Under the pieces are notes generated by a model. It had not been told where the DNA came from, did not search any database, and worked only from the letters and a program-made list of their open reading frames with translations. Positions 43,651 to 53,650 of a DNA stretch of 64,000 bases are shown here, piece after piece. The stretch is from Hermatobates lingyangjiaoensis (lineage: Eukaryota; Arthropoda; Insecta; Hemiptera; Hermatobatidae). The translations under genes and the position numbers were made by a program. Each line of letters starts with the position of its first letter. Position 1 is the stretch's first letter. Where the stretch lies: positions 62,001 through 126,000 of the forward strand of contig JAPFBL010000592.1 of the NCBI GenBank assembly GCA_026182355.1. The letters are read 5' to 3'.

Positions 43651-43659
43651 ATATATATA

Positions 43660-44057
43660 TGTTAATGGTATGGCCCACTGGAACGTTGGTGAAAAGGGAC
43701 TCCACATTTAGCGATGATGAGGTCAGTGTGATTCGGCAGGCATATATGGCGTGATGATGCTGTTAAGTTGTTTTGCAGCCTGATATATTGGCGTAGTGAC
43801 TTGAGAGATTATTTGTCGTAGAGGATTGTCCTTTTTGTCTATTTTGACTGTCCATTGATGTAACCTGGTGAGAATTCGCCGACGATAGCCTTGTCCGTAG
43901 GTCCTTTGTTGGCAGCACTTGTCAGCTTATATACTTCCGTTTTAAGTGACTTTGTTGGGTCTTGTTTAATCTTTATGAACTTTGTTGTGTCGGCCAGGAT
44001 ACTGTCGAGCTTTTCTTTGTATGTTTTCCTATCTATTACAACGAATATATATATATA
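43660..44057 (-). pseudogene. Penelope-like RT fragment (N-terminal half)
   Basis: Minus strand encodes a segment with KLDSILADTTKFIKIKQDPT (the DPT block upstream of PLE RT fingers). After stops come PLRQIISQVTTPIYQAAKQL and SLNVESLFTNVPV, the RT motif 2 and catalytic-Asp motif A region with Asp replaced by Asn. It joins the left arm of the PLE at 44058 across a short TA tract. Several stops: dead. Confidence 0.8.
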
Positions 44058-44116
44058 TATATACAAAATACTTTTTCTTTTTCTCGGAGTTTGGTCAGGG
44101 TAAATATATGGAATCA

Positions 44117-44165
44117 CCTTTTTGCCAACGTTTCGTCTTTATTTCAAGACATCCTCAGGGCTATA
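44117..44165 (-). ncRNA. Minimal hammerhead core, family X left arm
   Basis: Inverted duplicate of the core at 46414-46457, with the same GCC/GGC stem I, CTGAGGA, GTCTT/AAGAC and ACGT. Confidence 0.8.
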
Positions 44166-44547
44166 AACTAACAAAAAACAATAAACAATGGACATTTTTT
44201 CATTTCTACTTTAAAAACATCATAAACAAATTGAAAAAAGAACTTACTGAAGGCTTGGTTCTGTTACATTTACAAACAACCGTTAACTGTCATTACATGT
44301 GCTGTTCCAAGCGACAAATTATTGAACCACTGTTTTTTTAGTACAATCCATTATATATAAACATATATACTTATACACATATTATAATATATATCTATTA
44401 TAATATGTATCACCATAATATATATCTATAATACATTTATAATAAATTATTATTTTAACAATCCTTAAAAATATAAACTAGATAACATTGCATCTTTAAC
44501 TATTTATGATGGAACTATAAGAAAATAGATTTGATAAGAAAATAGAT

Positions 44548-46083
44548 TTGAAAACGAAAACGGAACTTATCATAAAAAACAGTCAACCGCCCAGACTTTA
44601 TGGGACAGTAAAAACACATAAAGAGAATTATCCACTCAGACCGGTAGTCAGTTTTATAAATAGTCCTACATATAGATTAGCTAAGTATGTAACAAACATC
44701 TTACAACACATTAGCACTAACAAATACAATGTATAAGATTCATTTACCTTCAAAAATTCTATTAAAGATCAGACGATACCAAATGGATACATTCTAGCCT
44801 CATTAGATGTTAGTTCATTATTTACTAACATCCCAATTGACATGGTGGAAAAAATAGTGAAAGACTCATGGAATAAAATTTCAGAACGCACCAAATTAAC
44901 TATAATAGACTTTATGAACATTATTAGGTTATGCACATCAGAGGGTTATTTCCTATATGAAAATGAACATTACAGAATTATAGATGGAGTAGCAATGGGT
45001 AGTCCATGTGCCCCCATTTTGGCAGATTTAGTGATGGATTACCTTCTTGATACAGTAATTAATGTAATACCTTTTCCAATGCCTTTCATTTATAAATATG
45101 TAGATGACCTGTTTTTAACAATTCCCCAAGAGTCGGTTGATACAGTACTGGACCATTTCAATTCGTTCCATTCAAAATTAAAATTTGTAATAGAATTAGA
45201 AAAAGATCGTAGCCTCCCATTTCTAGATACAATAGTATACAGAAATCCGGAGGGTAGCCTAGTTGTCGATTGGTGGCGTAAACCACAAAAATCTGATAGA
45301 TACCTAAATTTTTTATCCCACCACCCTCTAAAACACAAAATTAACACTGCATTAGCTTTGAAACATAGAGCCATACATTTATGTGATAATCAATTTATAC
45401 AGAAAAATTTAAATATAGTAAAAAATATATTGAAACAAAACAATTACCCGCACCATTTAATAAATAAAATAATGCTATCAACAGTTAGTAACCATAATGG
45501 AATAACTCCACAGGTAGACGCTAATAGAAATATAACACCGGATTTAAACACTGAAGAAGGTAATGAAATAAATCAGCACTCCAGTAATAATGGCCTCACC
45601 AACTCACCACAGTATAGATCAGTGACATATGTGAAAGGACTGACAGAACAGATTGGAAAAATACTTAAGGAAGCTAACTTTAAAATAACATATAAAGTAA
45701 AGAAAAAATTAAATACATGCATTTTTACGAACACCAAATCACCTATCAACAAACTAATTAAAAGCAATATAATATATTCTATTCCTTGCAATAATTGTAA
45801 TAATGTATACATAGGTCAAACCAAACAATATCTAAAAGATAGATTAGCTTTACACAAATCGAATTTTAAAAATAAAAAAATGTTTTGTGCCCTAGCCTCT
45901 CATGCAATTAAAAATGAACACACATTTCAATTTGAGAATGCATCCATTTTAGATTATGAAACGTCATACAATAAAAGATTGATAAAAGAAATGATATATA
46001 TCAAAAATACTAATAATACTTGCAATAGAAAAACAGATACAGACAATTTAAGTAGGATTTATAGTTCCATCATAAATAGTTAA
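44548..46083 (+). CDS. Penelope-like RT/GIY-YIG protein, one in-frame stop
   Basis: The frame shows RT motifs in order: [12 protein letters not shown] and [10 protein letters not shown] (fingers), [13 protein letters not shown] (catalytic Asp, motif A), [12 protein letters not shown] (motif B), YKYVDDLF (motif C), LPFLDTIV (motif D) and [14 protein letters not shown] (motif E/thumb). A C-terminal GIY-YIG nuclease follows with [23 protein letters not shown], paired His and KEMIYI Glu. A TAA at 44734-44736 interrupts it, splitting 62 codons from the 413-codon remainder in the same frame. The N-terminal domain is missing. Otherwise intact, so probably young. Confidence 0.93.
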
Positions 46084-46413
46084 AGATGCAATGTTATCTA
46101 GTTTATATTTTTAAGGATTGTTAAAATAATAATTTATTATAAATGTATTATAGATATATATTATGGTGATACATATTATAATAGATATATATTATAATAT
46201 GTGTATAAGTATATATGTTTATATATATGGATTGTACTAAAAAAACAGTGGTTCAATAATTTGTCGCTTGGAACAGCACATGTAATGACAGTTAACGGTT
46301 GTTTGTAAATGTAACAGAACCAAGCCTTCAGTAAGTTCTTTTTTCAATTTGTTTATGATGTTTTTAAAGTAGAAATGAAAAAATGTCCATTGTTTATTGT
46401 TTTTTGTTAGTTT

Positions 46414-46457
46414 ATAGCCCTGAGGATGTCTTGAAATAAAGACGAAACGTTGGCAAA
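46414..46457 (+). ncRNA. Minimal hammerhead core at the 3' end of PLE family X
   Basis: GCC (46417-46419), CTGAGGA (46420-46426), extra T, stem II GTCTT (46428-46432)/AAGAC (46439-46443), GAA (46444-46446), palindromic ACGT (46447-46450), H17 = T, GGC (46452-46454). It lies about 330 bp after the stop codon of the RT/GIY-YIG gene, tying the ribozyme to a nearly complete element. Confidence 0.85.
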
Positions 46458-46554
46458 AAGGTGATTCCATATATTTACCCTGACCAAACTCCGAGAAAAA
46501 GAAAAAGTGTTTTGTGAATATTTTGTGGTCAAGAAAACAGTACCGTATATATAT

Positions 46555-46722
46555 ATATACAATTAAAAGAAACGGTCCAGCGGACTTTTTTAAAAATAAA
46601 ATAAATTCAAAACGAAGGAAACACACAGAAAGACACAGACATAACTCACATCGATATTTCGGCCATCGTCGTGATCAGGAGGTGTGAAGAGCGAAGAGTC
46701 CCGCAGGAAGACAGGGCGGTAC

Positions 46723-46725
<3 letters not shown>
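46555..46725 (-). mobile_element. Solo family L terminal segment
   Basis: Core 46647-46685 on the minus strand with two substitutions (CTGATCA; stem II GGCC). Bordered by TA tracts. Confidence 0.7.
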
Positions 46726-46753
<28 letters not shown>

Positions 46754-46756
<3 letters not shown>

Positions 46757-47080
46757 TTATGATGTCCTTTTCTTGACCAACTGTTCATATATTTTTTTGA
46801 GATTTATTGAGGGTTTTTGGTCTAATATTCAAAAAACTTCGTTGCCAACGTTAAACAAACTTAAATATAAAAATCTATAGTTTTACCATTGTAATTTTTC
46901 AATTTTTGTTGACCATGTACATAATAGGAAACAATAGACCAGCTTTGTCGAAATATGTGTGCTAAATGTTACAATGTTTTTAGCCCTGAAGATGATATAA
47001 ATATATATCGAAACGTTGGCAACGAAGTTTTTTGAATATTAGACCAAAAACCCTCAATAAATCTCAAAAAAAATATATAA
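46754..47080. mobile_element. PLE-type foldback, family Q
   Basis: The left arm (46775-46857) stops at the ACGTT of helix III, 5 nt before the expected cleavage position. The right arm (46930-47078) is full, with an intact core. Family Q recurs at 55072-55500. Confidence 0.8.
46979..47026 (+). ncRNA. Minimal hammerhead core, family Q
   Basis: GCC, CTGAAGA (46986-46992), T, stem II GATATA/TATATC, GAA, palindromic ACGT, H17 = T, GGC. An alternative cis hairpin CGTT-GGC-AACG follows GAA and would compete with the dimeric helix III. Confidence 0.8.
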
Positions 47081-47084
47081 TAGT

Positions 47085-47450
47085 AGTAAAGGTAACAGAC
47101 GAATTAAATTAACCTAAATTATTGACATGTTTCGGTTGCTTTCAACCATCTTCAGAATATTCTGATATTGTTATTTACCAAAAAGGTATGAAAACAATAG
47201 AAAGGAAAAATTACACTAAAGTTAAGTTTGGTTACAGTATGGTTTCAAAAATTATAAATATTATTTTGAAAATAATTTTTGTAACTATACTGTAACCAAA
47301 CTTAACTTTAGTGTAATTTTTCCTTTCTATTACGTCTACATACCTGTTTGGTAAATAACAATATCAGAACATTCTGAAGGTGGTTGAAGAAACCGAAACA
47401 TGTCAATAATTTAGGTTAATTTAGTTCATCTGTTACATTTTTAATAATTG
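47085..47450. mobile_element. PLE-type foldback, family R
   Basis: Arms 47090-47260 and 47275-47450 are inverted. The minus core is complete; the plus core (47364-47415) has A9 changed to G. Confidence 0.85.
47118..47160 (-). ncRNA. Minimal hammerhead core, family R
   Basis: Minus strand: stem I with four pairs (TATT region with AATA), CTGAAGA, T, stem II GGTTG/CAACC, GAA, palindromic ACATGT (47125-47130), H17 = C. Confidence 0.8.
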
Positions 47451-47454
47451 CAAC

Positions 47455-47592
47455 TTATAATAAATAGTGATGTCTAACAGTAGCTTTGTTCATATTATAC
47501 ATAAACTCAACCTTGAATACAGAAAATTAGCTAGGAGATTTGAAAAGCTCAATAAGAAAAAGGTATGTGCAATCCAGTCAATTGATTTTAAT

Positions 47593-47598
<6 letters not shown>
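47455..47598 (+). mobile_element. PLE N-terminal stub running into (TA)n
   Basis: The plus frame contains RKLARRFEKLNKKKVCAIQS, then IDFNTTYIYIY, the same FxKLxKK...FN..YIYI layout as other families, directly continued by a 44-bp (TA)n tract. Confidence 0.65.
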
Positions 47599-47642
<44 letters not shown>

Positions 47643-47643
<1 letters not shown>

Positions 47644-48240
47644 CAGATTCAATAATATATCGACCGTTTGATATAATAGGTGTGTTCTTTAATCGGGGTT
47701 CGGTCAATTTTCCAGGATAAAAAATTAAAACTCTCGTTGCCAACGTTTCGGTTTTATTTAAAACCTTTTTCATAGGCCTACAAACAAAGGATAATAAAAA
47801 AATCACATATCAACATCAAACATATACACAATATGAAAATGGATTGTTACAACTTATGAATATTACAAGCAGAAATATTTCAGAGATACATAAAACAATA
47901 TTACTTAAAGAAGTAAGATTTTTTTAACTAAGAAAATGAAATTTACATTATTTAAAGGAACAACAATGTTAACCGGACAAAACCTTCGACTAGACTAATA
48001 AGATAGCATTACAAATAACCTCAACACTGTTCACTCAAAGGAACTAAATAAATCAAATTTCACTAAAAATCAGCACAACACTCCAGAATAAATATTACTT
48101 AAATTCGTAATATCACTTTCTTATTATCCTTTGTTTGTAAGCCTATGAAAAAGGTTTTAAATAAAACAGAAACGTTGGCAACGAGAGTTTAATTTTTTAT
48201 CCTGAAAAATTGACTGAACCCCGATTAAAGAACACACCTA
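47643..48240. mobile_element. PLE-type foldback, family C
   Basis: Minus arm 47643-47800 and plus arm 48115-48240 with degenerate cores (47735-47783, 48139-48185). The spacer contains reverse copies of the terminal repeat interior seen at 9000-9380. Confidence 0.8.
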
Positions 48241-48246
48241 TATATA

Positions 48247-48281
<35 letters not shown>

Positions 48282-48284
48282 AAA

Positions 48285-48430
48285 AAATTCAAAACGAAGG
48301 AAACACACAGAAAGACACAGACATAACTCACATCGAAATATCGATGTGAGTTATGTCTGTGTCTTTCTGTGTGTTTCCTTCGTTTTGAATTTATTTTATT
48401 TTAAAAAAGTCCGCTGGACCGTTTCTTTTA

Positions 48431-48440
<10 letters not shown>
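48285..48440. mobile_element. Family L palindrome centred on hammerhead helix III
   Basis: Perfect inverted arms meet at CGAAATATCG, that is GAA plus the palindromic ATAT of the ribozyme. No CTGATGA half is present on either side: one arm starts at GAA-ATAT, the other at or next to the predicted cleavage site (C/GATGTGAG). Confidence 0.8.

Positions 48441-48483
<43 letters not shown>
48425..48483. repeat. (TA)n microsatellite
   Basis: About 24 uninterrupted TA units after the family L distal end. Confidence 0.9.
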
Positions 48484-48487
<4 letters not shown>

Positions 48488-48489
48488 TA

Positions 48490-49490
48490 TTATATATGTA
48501 CACCATGTGTAGTACACTATATATAGTGAATATCACTACAAGAATGGCCCAAAGGTCCAAGGCTGTGATAGTTTTATTAATTTATCAATCATAATGTTTT
48601 TGAAGATTTGAAGATTTTATTTAAACATATATATTTTTATTTTCATTCGATATCAATGACTCAGTGATGTTAGGTATTACGTTTCTTGGAAAGTACACAG
48701 GAGGAAAGTCTTTTCTTTTTTGGCAAGTCACTTTTTTTTTTTGGTTTGTGTGTGGTCTACTTTGTCATCCATCTTTCAAAGTCAATTATTTTTCAAACTA
48801 TCTTCCTCTTTGTTACTCTTTCTTTTTAACTTATTTTTTTTTCTTTTTTACTTTGAACTCAGTTCAAATCTTTTTAACACATAAGACAAAGTCTTCTTGC
48901 TATTTTCAAAACAATGATTCACTATCTCATTCACTCAAAGTCACGCTCTGTCTATATATATCCTTTGCCTTCTCCTTCTCTCTTAAGCCTTTCTTTCTTT
49001 TTTCTTCTTATTCTTCTTTCCTTCAAACGTCCCCCCCTCCCCCTCCCCCTCCCCCTCCCCCCACAATCGTCGCAACCACCACCCCCGACCCACCCACATA
49101 CAAGCGCGCTTTTGGAATCAGTGCTGCCACCTACTATAAATAAGAACAAGACCACTTTAATGACTGACTACTGGGGGTAACACTGTGACTAAAATACCCT
49201 TTCTTTCTCTTTATCCTGCACATGCTTTCAACTTACGAAAAACATCTTCAATAACTAAACAATAAACTTGCCAATTGTCTCCTATTGGATGAATTTTTTT
49301 TTTTGGAAATTTTTTATAATTGAGTGAAGAAATAGGAATCTTAAATTTGAGAATTCCTATTAGTTTAATATTGATTGTATGGATGATCGTTCCTCGTATT
49401 CTGGTAAGATGATTCAGTGAATTTGGTGTGATATGGGTTAAAGGATATTACAAACTTAGAGGGTATGTGATCTCGGTATGCTGAATGTGT
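48490..49490. other. T-rich stretch with a C-rich mirror tract
   Basis: Pyrimidine-rich sequence including CCCCCTCCCCCTCCCC (about 49029-49062), a homopyrimidine mirror repeat able to form triplex DNA. A 159-codon plus frame (48664) is low-complexity Phe/Ser/Pro and is not taken as a gene. Confidence 0.6.
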
Positions 49491-49494
49491 GTAA

Positions 49495-49560
49495 GTTAGA
49501 TAGGGATGCAGAGGCAATCGCACGAGAGAACACGCGTGGCCGAACATTGGCCCTTAGTCA
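49495..49560 (-). mobile_element. SINE/LINE 3'-tail fragment
   Basis: Minus strand: AAGGGCCAATGTTCGGCC, GTGTTCTCTC and a degenerate CTATCTAACTT end. Another fragment on the plus strand lies at 49612-49650. Confidence 0.6.
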
Positions 49561-49666
49561 AACCATGCAATTTAGATTCACTCTACATTGAGAGTCCTAA
49601 AAACTGTTTACAAAGGGCCAATATTCGGTCTATTTGTGTTCTCTAACTCAAGTGTATAGGGGTCAG

Positions 49667-49986
49667 GTTTGCTCAGTGGTTACGTGCTCACCTCTGAACT
49701 GATAGGACCGTGGTTCAATCCCCACCTGGCCCTCGATTTATTCATGCGGAAGGTGAATAAATCTGAGCACGTCATCCCTCGGAGAAGGACGTTAAACCGT
49801 CGGTCCCGAGCCTGTACTATGTCAGGTACTCGTTAAAGATCTCTACTCTAAATACATTTGAGTTAGGCAAAATTTAGGATTCCCACTGTAGAATCAATCT
49901 TCATTGTGTGGTATCACAAAGAGCCAATGCTCGGCCTACGTGTGTTCCCTTGTGGGACTGCCACTGCAACCTAACCTAACCTAACC
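49667..49986 (+). mobile_element. tRNA-derived SINE, full-length first unit of a tandem array
   Basis: A box GCTCAGTGGTTACGTGCTC, B box GGTTCAATCCCC, a core with GAAGGACGTTAAACCGTCGG, then a 3' region GGGCCAATGCTCGGCCTACG-like ending in (CCTAA)n. The GACGTTAAAC core resembles conserved central domains of other animal SINEs. The tail matches the LINE at 40330, so that LINE type probably mobilised it. Confidence 0.85.
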
Positions 49987-50256
49987 TAGCTCAGTGGTTA
50001 ACGTACTCGCCTCTGAACTAATAGGACCGGGGTTCGATTCCCACCTGGCCTTCGATTTATTCACTCAAGAGATGAAGAAATCTGAGAACGTCAGGTACTC
50101 ATTAAAGATACCTACTCAAAAATACATTTGAGTTAGGTAAAATTTAGTACTCCCACTGTAGAATCAATCTTAATTGTGTTGTATCACAAAGGGCCAATGA
50201 TCGGCCTACGTGTGTTCCCTTGTGGGACTGCCACTGCAACCTAACCTAACCTAACC
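49987..50256 (+). mobile_element. SINE tandem unit 2 (270 bp)
   Basis: Same A and B boxes (B box GGTTCGATTCCC) but lacking about 50 bp of the core between ACGTCA and GTCAGG. Joined head-to-tail to unit 1 through CCTAACCTAACCTA. Confidence 0.85.
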
Positions 50257-50525
50257 TAGCTCAGTGGTTAACGTACTCGCCTCTGAACTAATAGGACCGG
50301 GGTTCGATTCCCACCTGGCCTTCGATTTATTCACTCAAGAGATGAAGAAATCTGAGAACGTCAGGTACTCATTAAAGATACCTACTCAAAAATACATTTG
50401 AGTTAGGTAAAATTTAGTACTCCCACTGTAGAATCAATCTTAATTGTGTTGTATCACAAAAGGCCAATGATCGGCCTACGTGTGTTCCCTTGTGGGACTG
50501 CCACTGCACCTAACCTAACCTAACC
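50257..50525 (+). mobile_element. SINE tandem unit 3 (269 bp)
   Basis: Nearly identical to unit 2, sharing the same core deletion, so the two arose by tandem amplification rather than separate insertions. Confidence 0.85.
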
Positions 50526-50795
50526 TAGCTCAGTGGTTAACGTACTCGCCTCTGAACTAATAGGACCGGGGTTCGATTCCCACCTGGCCTTCGATTTATT
50601 CACTCGAGAGATGAAGAAATCTGAGAACGTAAGGTACTTATTAAAGATACCTACTCAAAAATACATTTGAGTTAGGCAAAATTTAGTACTCCCACTGTAG
50701 AATCAATCTTCATTGTGTTGTATCACAAAGGGCCAATGCTTGGCCTACGTGTGTTCCCTTGTGGGACTGCCACTGCACCTAACCTAACCTAACCT
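50526..50795 (+). mobile_element. SINE tandem unit 4 with terminal (CCTAA)n
   Basis: Same deleted core with a few private substitutions (ACGTAAGGTACTTA); ends in four CCTAA units. Confidence 0.85.
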
Positions 50796-50804
50796 AACTA
50801 AGTG

Positions 50805-50960
50805 TATATACAGTAGAGATCCTTAACAAGTACCTGACAAAGTACAGGCTTGGGACCAACGGCTTAACGTGCTTTTCGATGGACGACGTATTCAAATCTA
50901 TTCACCTCAAATGTGAATAAATCTAGGGTCAGATTGGGTATGGAATCCCGGAAATAATAA
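50805..50960 (-). mobile_element. SINE fragment, minus strand
   Basis: Minus-strand 5' two-thirds of the same SINE: GAATAAATCTAGGG region and GGCTTAACGTGC core. It is inverted relative to the adjacent array. Confidence 0.65.
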
Positions 50961-50964
50961 TCAA

Positions 50965-51125
50965 TGATCAAACGACAATATGAAATGAGAAAAAAAGACT
51001 AAGATCGTTCAACCGTTAAAAGCGGTCTTCGTCAGAGTCAAAAATCCAACTGGTTTTTGATTTTGACAGTTGAGAGATCTTAGTCTTGTTTTTCCATTTC
51101 ATATTGTCGTTTGATCATATATATA
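50965..51125. mobile_element. PLE-type foldback, family F
   Basis: The minus core 50996-51040 (CTGACGA intact; AGATCT changed to CGATCT) and a right arm that retains only the downstream part. Confidence 0.7.
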
Positions 51126-51169
51126 TATGTATATAAAAAGATATCACATAAACACGTGAAATAACAATA

Positions 51170-51325
51170 GAGTAGGCCTATTAAAAAGGTTTTAAAATAA
51201 AACCGAAAAGTCGGCAATGAGAGTTTGATTTTTGAACCTAGAAAATTTGACCGAATCCCGATTAGATAACACACCTATTCTATCAAACGGTCTATATATT
51301 ATTGAATCTGTTGTATATATATATA
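51170..51325 (+). mobile_element. Solo family C terminal segment
   Basis: Core-like 51176-51222 (TATTAAAAAGGTTTT..AAAACC-GAA-AAGT-C) and the family C outer end TATTCTATCAAACGG. Confidence 0.7.
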
Positions 51326-51520
51326 TAACTTTAAATTACACAAAGCACGACACAAAAAAAAAAGAATATAATGCACACTTACACACAGAAAGACACAGAC
51401 ATAACTCACATCGATATTTTGATGTAATATTTCGATGTCTGTGTCTTTCTGTATGTTTCCTTCATTTTGAATTTATTTTATTAAAAAAATGTCCGTTGGA
51501 CCGTTTCTTTTAATTGTGGT
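51326..51520. mobile_element. Chimera of family E and family L ends
   Basis: Minus-strand family E distal end (51330-51380) is joined to a family L foldback (51382-51515) whose centre lies around CATCGATATTTTGATG, again at the helix III/cleavage region. Confidence 0.6.
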
Positions 51521-51537
51521 ATATATATATATATATA

Positions 51538-51790
51538 ACAAATTCAAAAATATATCAACCGTTGGATAGAATAGGTGTATAATGTAATCGGGATTCTCAA
51601 TTTTCCAGGATCAAAATCAAACTCTCAATGCCGACGTTTCGGTTTTATTTAAAACCTTTTTCTTATACTTGTCATCCTTTGTTTGTAGGCCTATGAAAAA
51701 GGTTTTAAATAAAACCGAAACGTCGGCATTGAGAGTTCGATTTTGATCCTGGAAAATTGACCGAATCCCGATTACATTATACACCTATAT
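51538..51790. mobile_element. PLE-type foldback, family C
   Basis: Minus arm 51540-51664 and plus arm 51665-51788 meet just inside the CTGANGA-equivalent region. Palindrome ACGT and stem II are kept on both arms. Confidence 0.75.
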
Positions 51791-51799
51791 ATATATAAT

Positions 51800-52640
51800 T
51801 AAAACATGCTTACATCCTCTCGTGCTGAGATTTTGTTGCCTCTCATTCGAATAAATCAAAGGCCAGAGTGGGAATCAAAGAGAGGTTATTTACTTTAGGT
51901 TAGAGATTTTTTGAAGTAATTTATTTTAAGCAGTTTTTTTTCCAAGTTGTAATTCATTTTAGGAAATTCTGGATTTACAATTGATTCATAATGACATAGT
52001 AACGACTTATAATATAAAACAATAAAAAGTTGTTTAAGATTTCAGGAAGAATTTATTTAGATAAACATATTTGTTTTATTTTTTTTTTTTTTTTAGTTCA
52101 TTCGTTTGACACTTGGAACGCTGTAGTAAAGACATCAAACATTAGAAGGGAAAGCATTCTTTATTTATTAAACAATGTAGTATGTTTATAACAAAACAAA
52201 AAAAAACTGTTTTGTTTGTTTGTTTTTCATGTTTCTATAATAATCAAGTAGTTTTCACTAACATTAACACATTTGAAATTAAAATTATGGTATTATCGTA
52301 TTTTCTTGTTTTCTAGTTTTGTTAGTTTGACACTTGGAGCGCTGTAAGCAAACCAAGCAGTGAAACCCTTCCAAGCACTATTTACAAAACAGTGTTGTTT
52401 GTTTTCAACCTGAAATGGGGATTTAATATTTTCTCGTTTAAAACTTAAATAATATACATGGATTTGTTTTGATCCGAAAAAAGCCAACACTGTCAGAGTC
52501 AACATAAACATTTCTTTTTATGACAGTTATTTAAACCGTTTTAACTGTTGTTCCCAGTGAAACTTGACAAACTTTTCAGCTTTTTTTCTTTTGAGTTTCT
52601 TTTCCCATAATACTCTTAATACGGTCTTATTGTATAATAT
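51800..52640. other. AT-rich stretch
   Basis: A SINE scrap at 51826-51885 (minus), poly-T runs, and two copies of a GTTTGACACTTGGA.CGCTGTA block (52098 and 52326). A 72-codon minus frame (52293-52511) overlaps the second copy and has no recognised family. Confidence 0.5.
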
Positions 52641-52641
52641 A

Positions 52642-53050
52642 CTAGCAGACGTGCCCGTCGTTGACAGATATTTTACAAAAAGACTAAGATAATACGTGAT
52701 TATCCAAATATTATTAGAATTTATGGAATAGTAGAATATACCATTATTAGCACAGTGTTAAGTAAGTGCCTCTGAATGTACCGCTTTAGCTGTTTGTCCT
52801 TCAAGTTCATGGAAGAAAAAACAGTTGGAACCTCTGACTCTTGAGCAAGAAAACTTCAGTTGACCATGTGAGAAAAACTTAGTCTCACTCAATTCAATTT
52901 CTGCCGTGGATATAGTTTCCCCTTCCGACTTATTTACCGTCATTGCGTGACAGACGCTGACGGAAAATTGCAATCGTTTGAATGGAAACGGATAGTGGCT
53001 CGGAGTCACTCCCCAGAACCACACTCAGTCATGATGTCCGTCTCTATGAC
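52642..53050 (-). pseudogene. 3' end of an autonomous Helitron (helicase C-terminus)
   Basis: Minus frame 53024-52758 encodes PFKRLQFSVSVCHAMTVNKS, then FFSHGQLKFSCSRVRGS and VHSEALT, the last helicase motifs of Helitron RepHel (NKSQGQT and SHGQLYVACSRV consensus). The stop is followed by about 110 bp and a terminal hairpin ACGACGGGCACGT..CTGCTAG-T at 52642, a proper Helitron end. The 5' part is missing. Different lineage from the copy at 24800. Confidence 0.88.
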
Positions 53051-53379
53051 GTATCTGTGCAGAACACGGATTCGGAGTCGTGTCCTGTTCTAGATTTTTG
53101 GAGCACTCAAGTTTTGTAACGTAAAAATTGTTACTACTACTAAATGGCAGCATGATTAGTGCCCCTGGGCATTAAGTTTTTACTCAAAGCAATTACAGAG
53201 TAAAGAAATTCAATTGGATAATCAACTGCTTCCTCGTCACTAATCAGTCTCTTTTCTGACTTGTAAGTTCTTTCTTCAGCTTAATATAACGTAAGAACTT
53301 GTTTATTGAATTTTCCTGCCTATTTTTTAGTAGGAGTGAGAGTTGCTCGTTAACAAAGCTGAATAAAGATATTTTGTAA

Positions 53380-53650
53380 TAAACTAGACATTTTGAGTTC
53401 TACCATCAAATGTCCAATGTCCTCCGGAGGAAAAAAATTCTACTTGGACTAATTAATCATGTTTTATCATTTTATCTCATTTTCATGTACACAAGTAATA
53501 ACTAGGTGAGGAGTCGGAGTTGGAGTCGGCTGATTTCTTTCGACTCCGACTCCTCCATGTCGAAAATATGCCGGACTCCGACTCCAGCCGTGCCCTCTCA
53601 ACGACTCCAAAAACATCTTACGAGTTATGACGGTTTTCCCCATATTTAAT
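53380..53650 (+). repeat. GGAGTC-rich dispersed element, second copy
   Basis: Reverse-complement relative of 41640-41880: AATGTCCTCCGGAGGAAAA, TGTACACAAGTAAT, then GGAGTCGGAGTTGGAGTCGG and a CGACTCCGACTCC complement, able to form a hairpin. Confidence 0.65.

Larger units (their letters stand above)
44058..46540 (+). mobile_element. Penelope-like retroelement with inverted terminal repeats, family X
   Basis: The body (44521-46083) is flanked by inverted arms of about 450 bp (44067-44520 and 46064-46505). The left arm is an inverted copy that includes the last ~20 coding bases, so it is a second, 5'-truncated copy fused head-on. Each arm holds one hammerhead core. The right end continues to a TA tract near 46544. 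Confidence 0.9.

Noticed and set aside
46979..47026. Hairpin CGTT-GGC-AACG after GAA as the true helix III of a monomeric ribozyme
   Set aside because: It would not leave a U16.1-H17 at the required place, and other families lack it; the ACGT palindrome with GCC/GGC stem I explains all families.
48664..49143. 159-codon Phe/Ser/Pro-rich frame
   Set aside because: Low complexity from T- and C-rich DNA, no splice sites, signal or domain.
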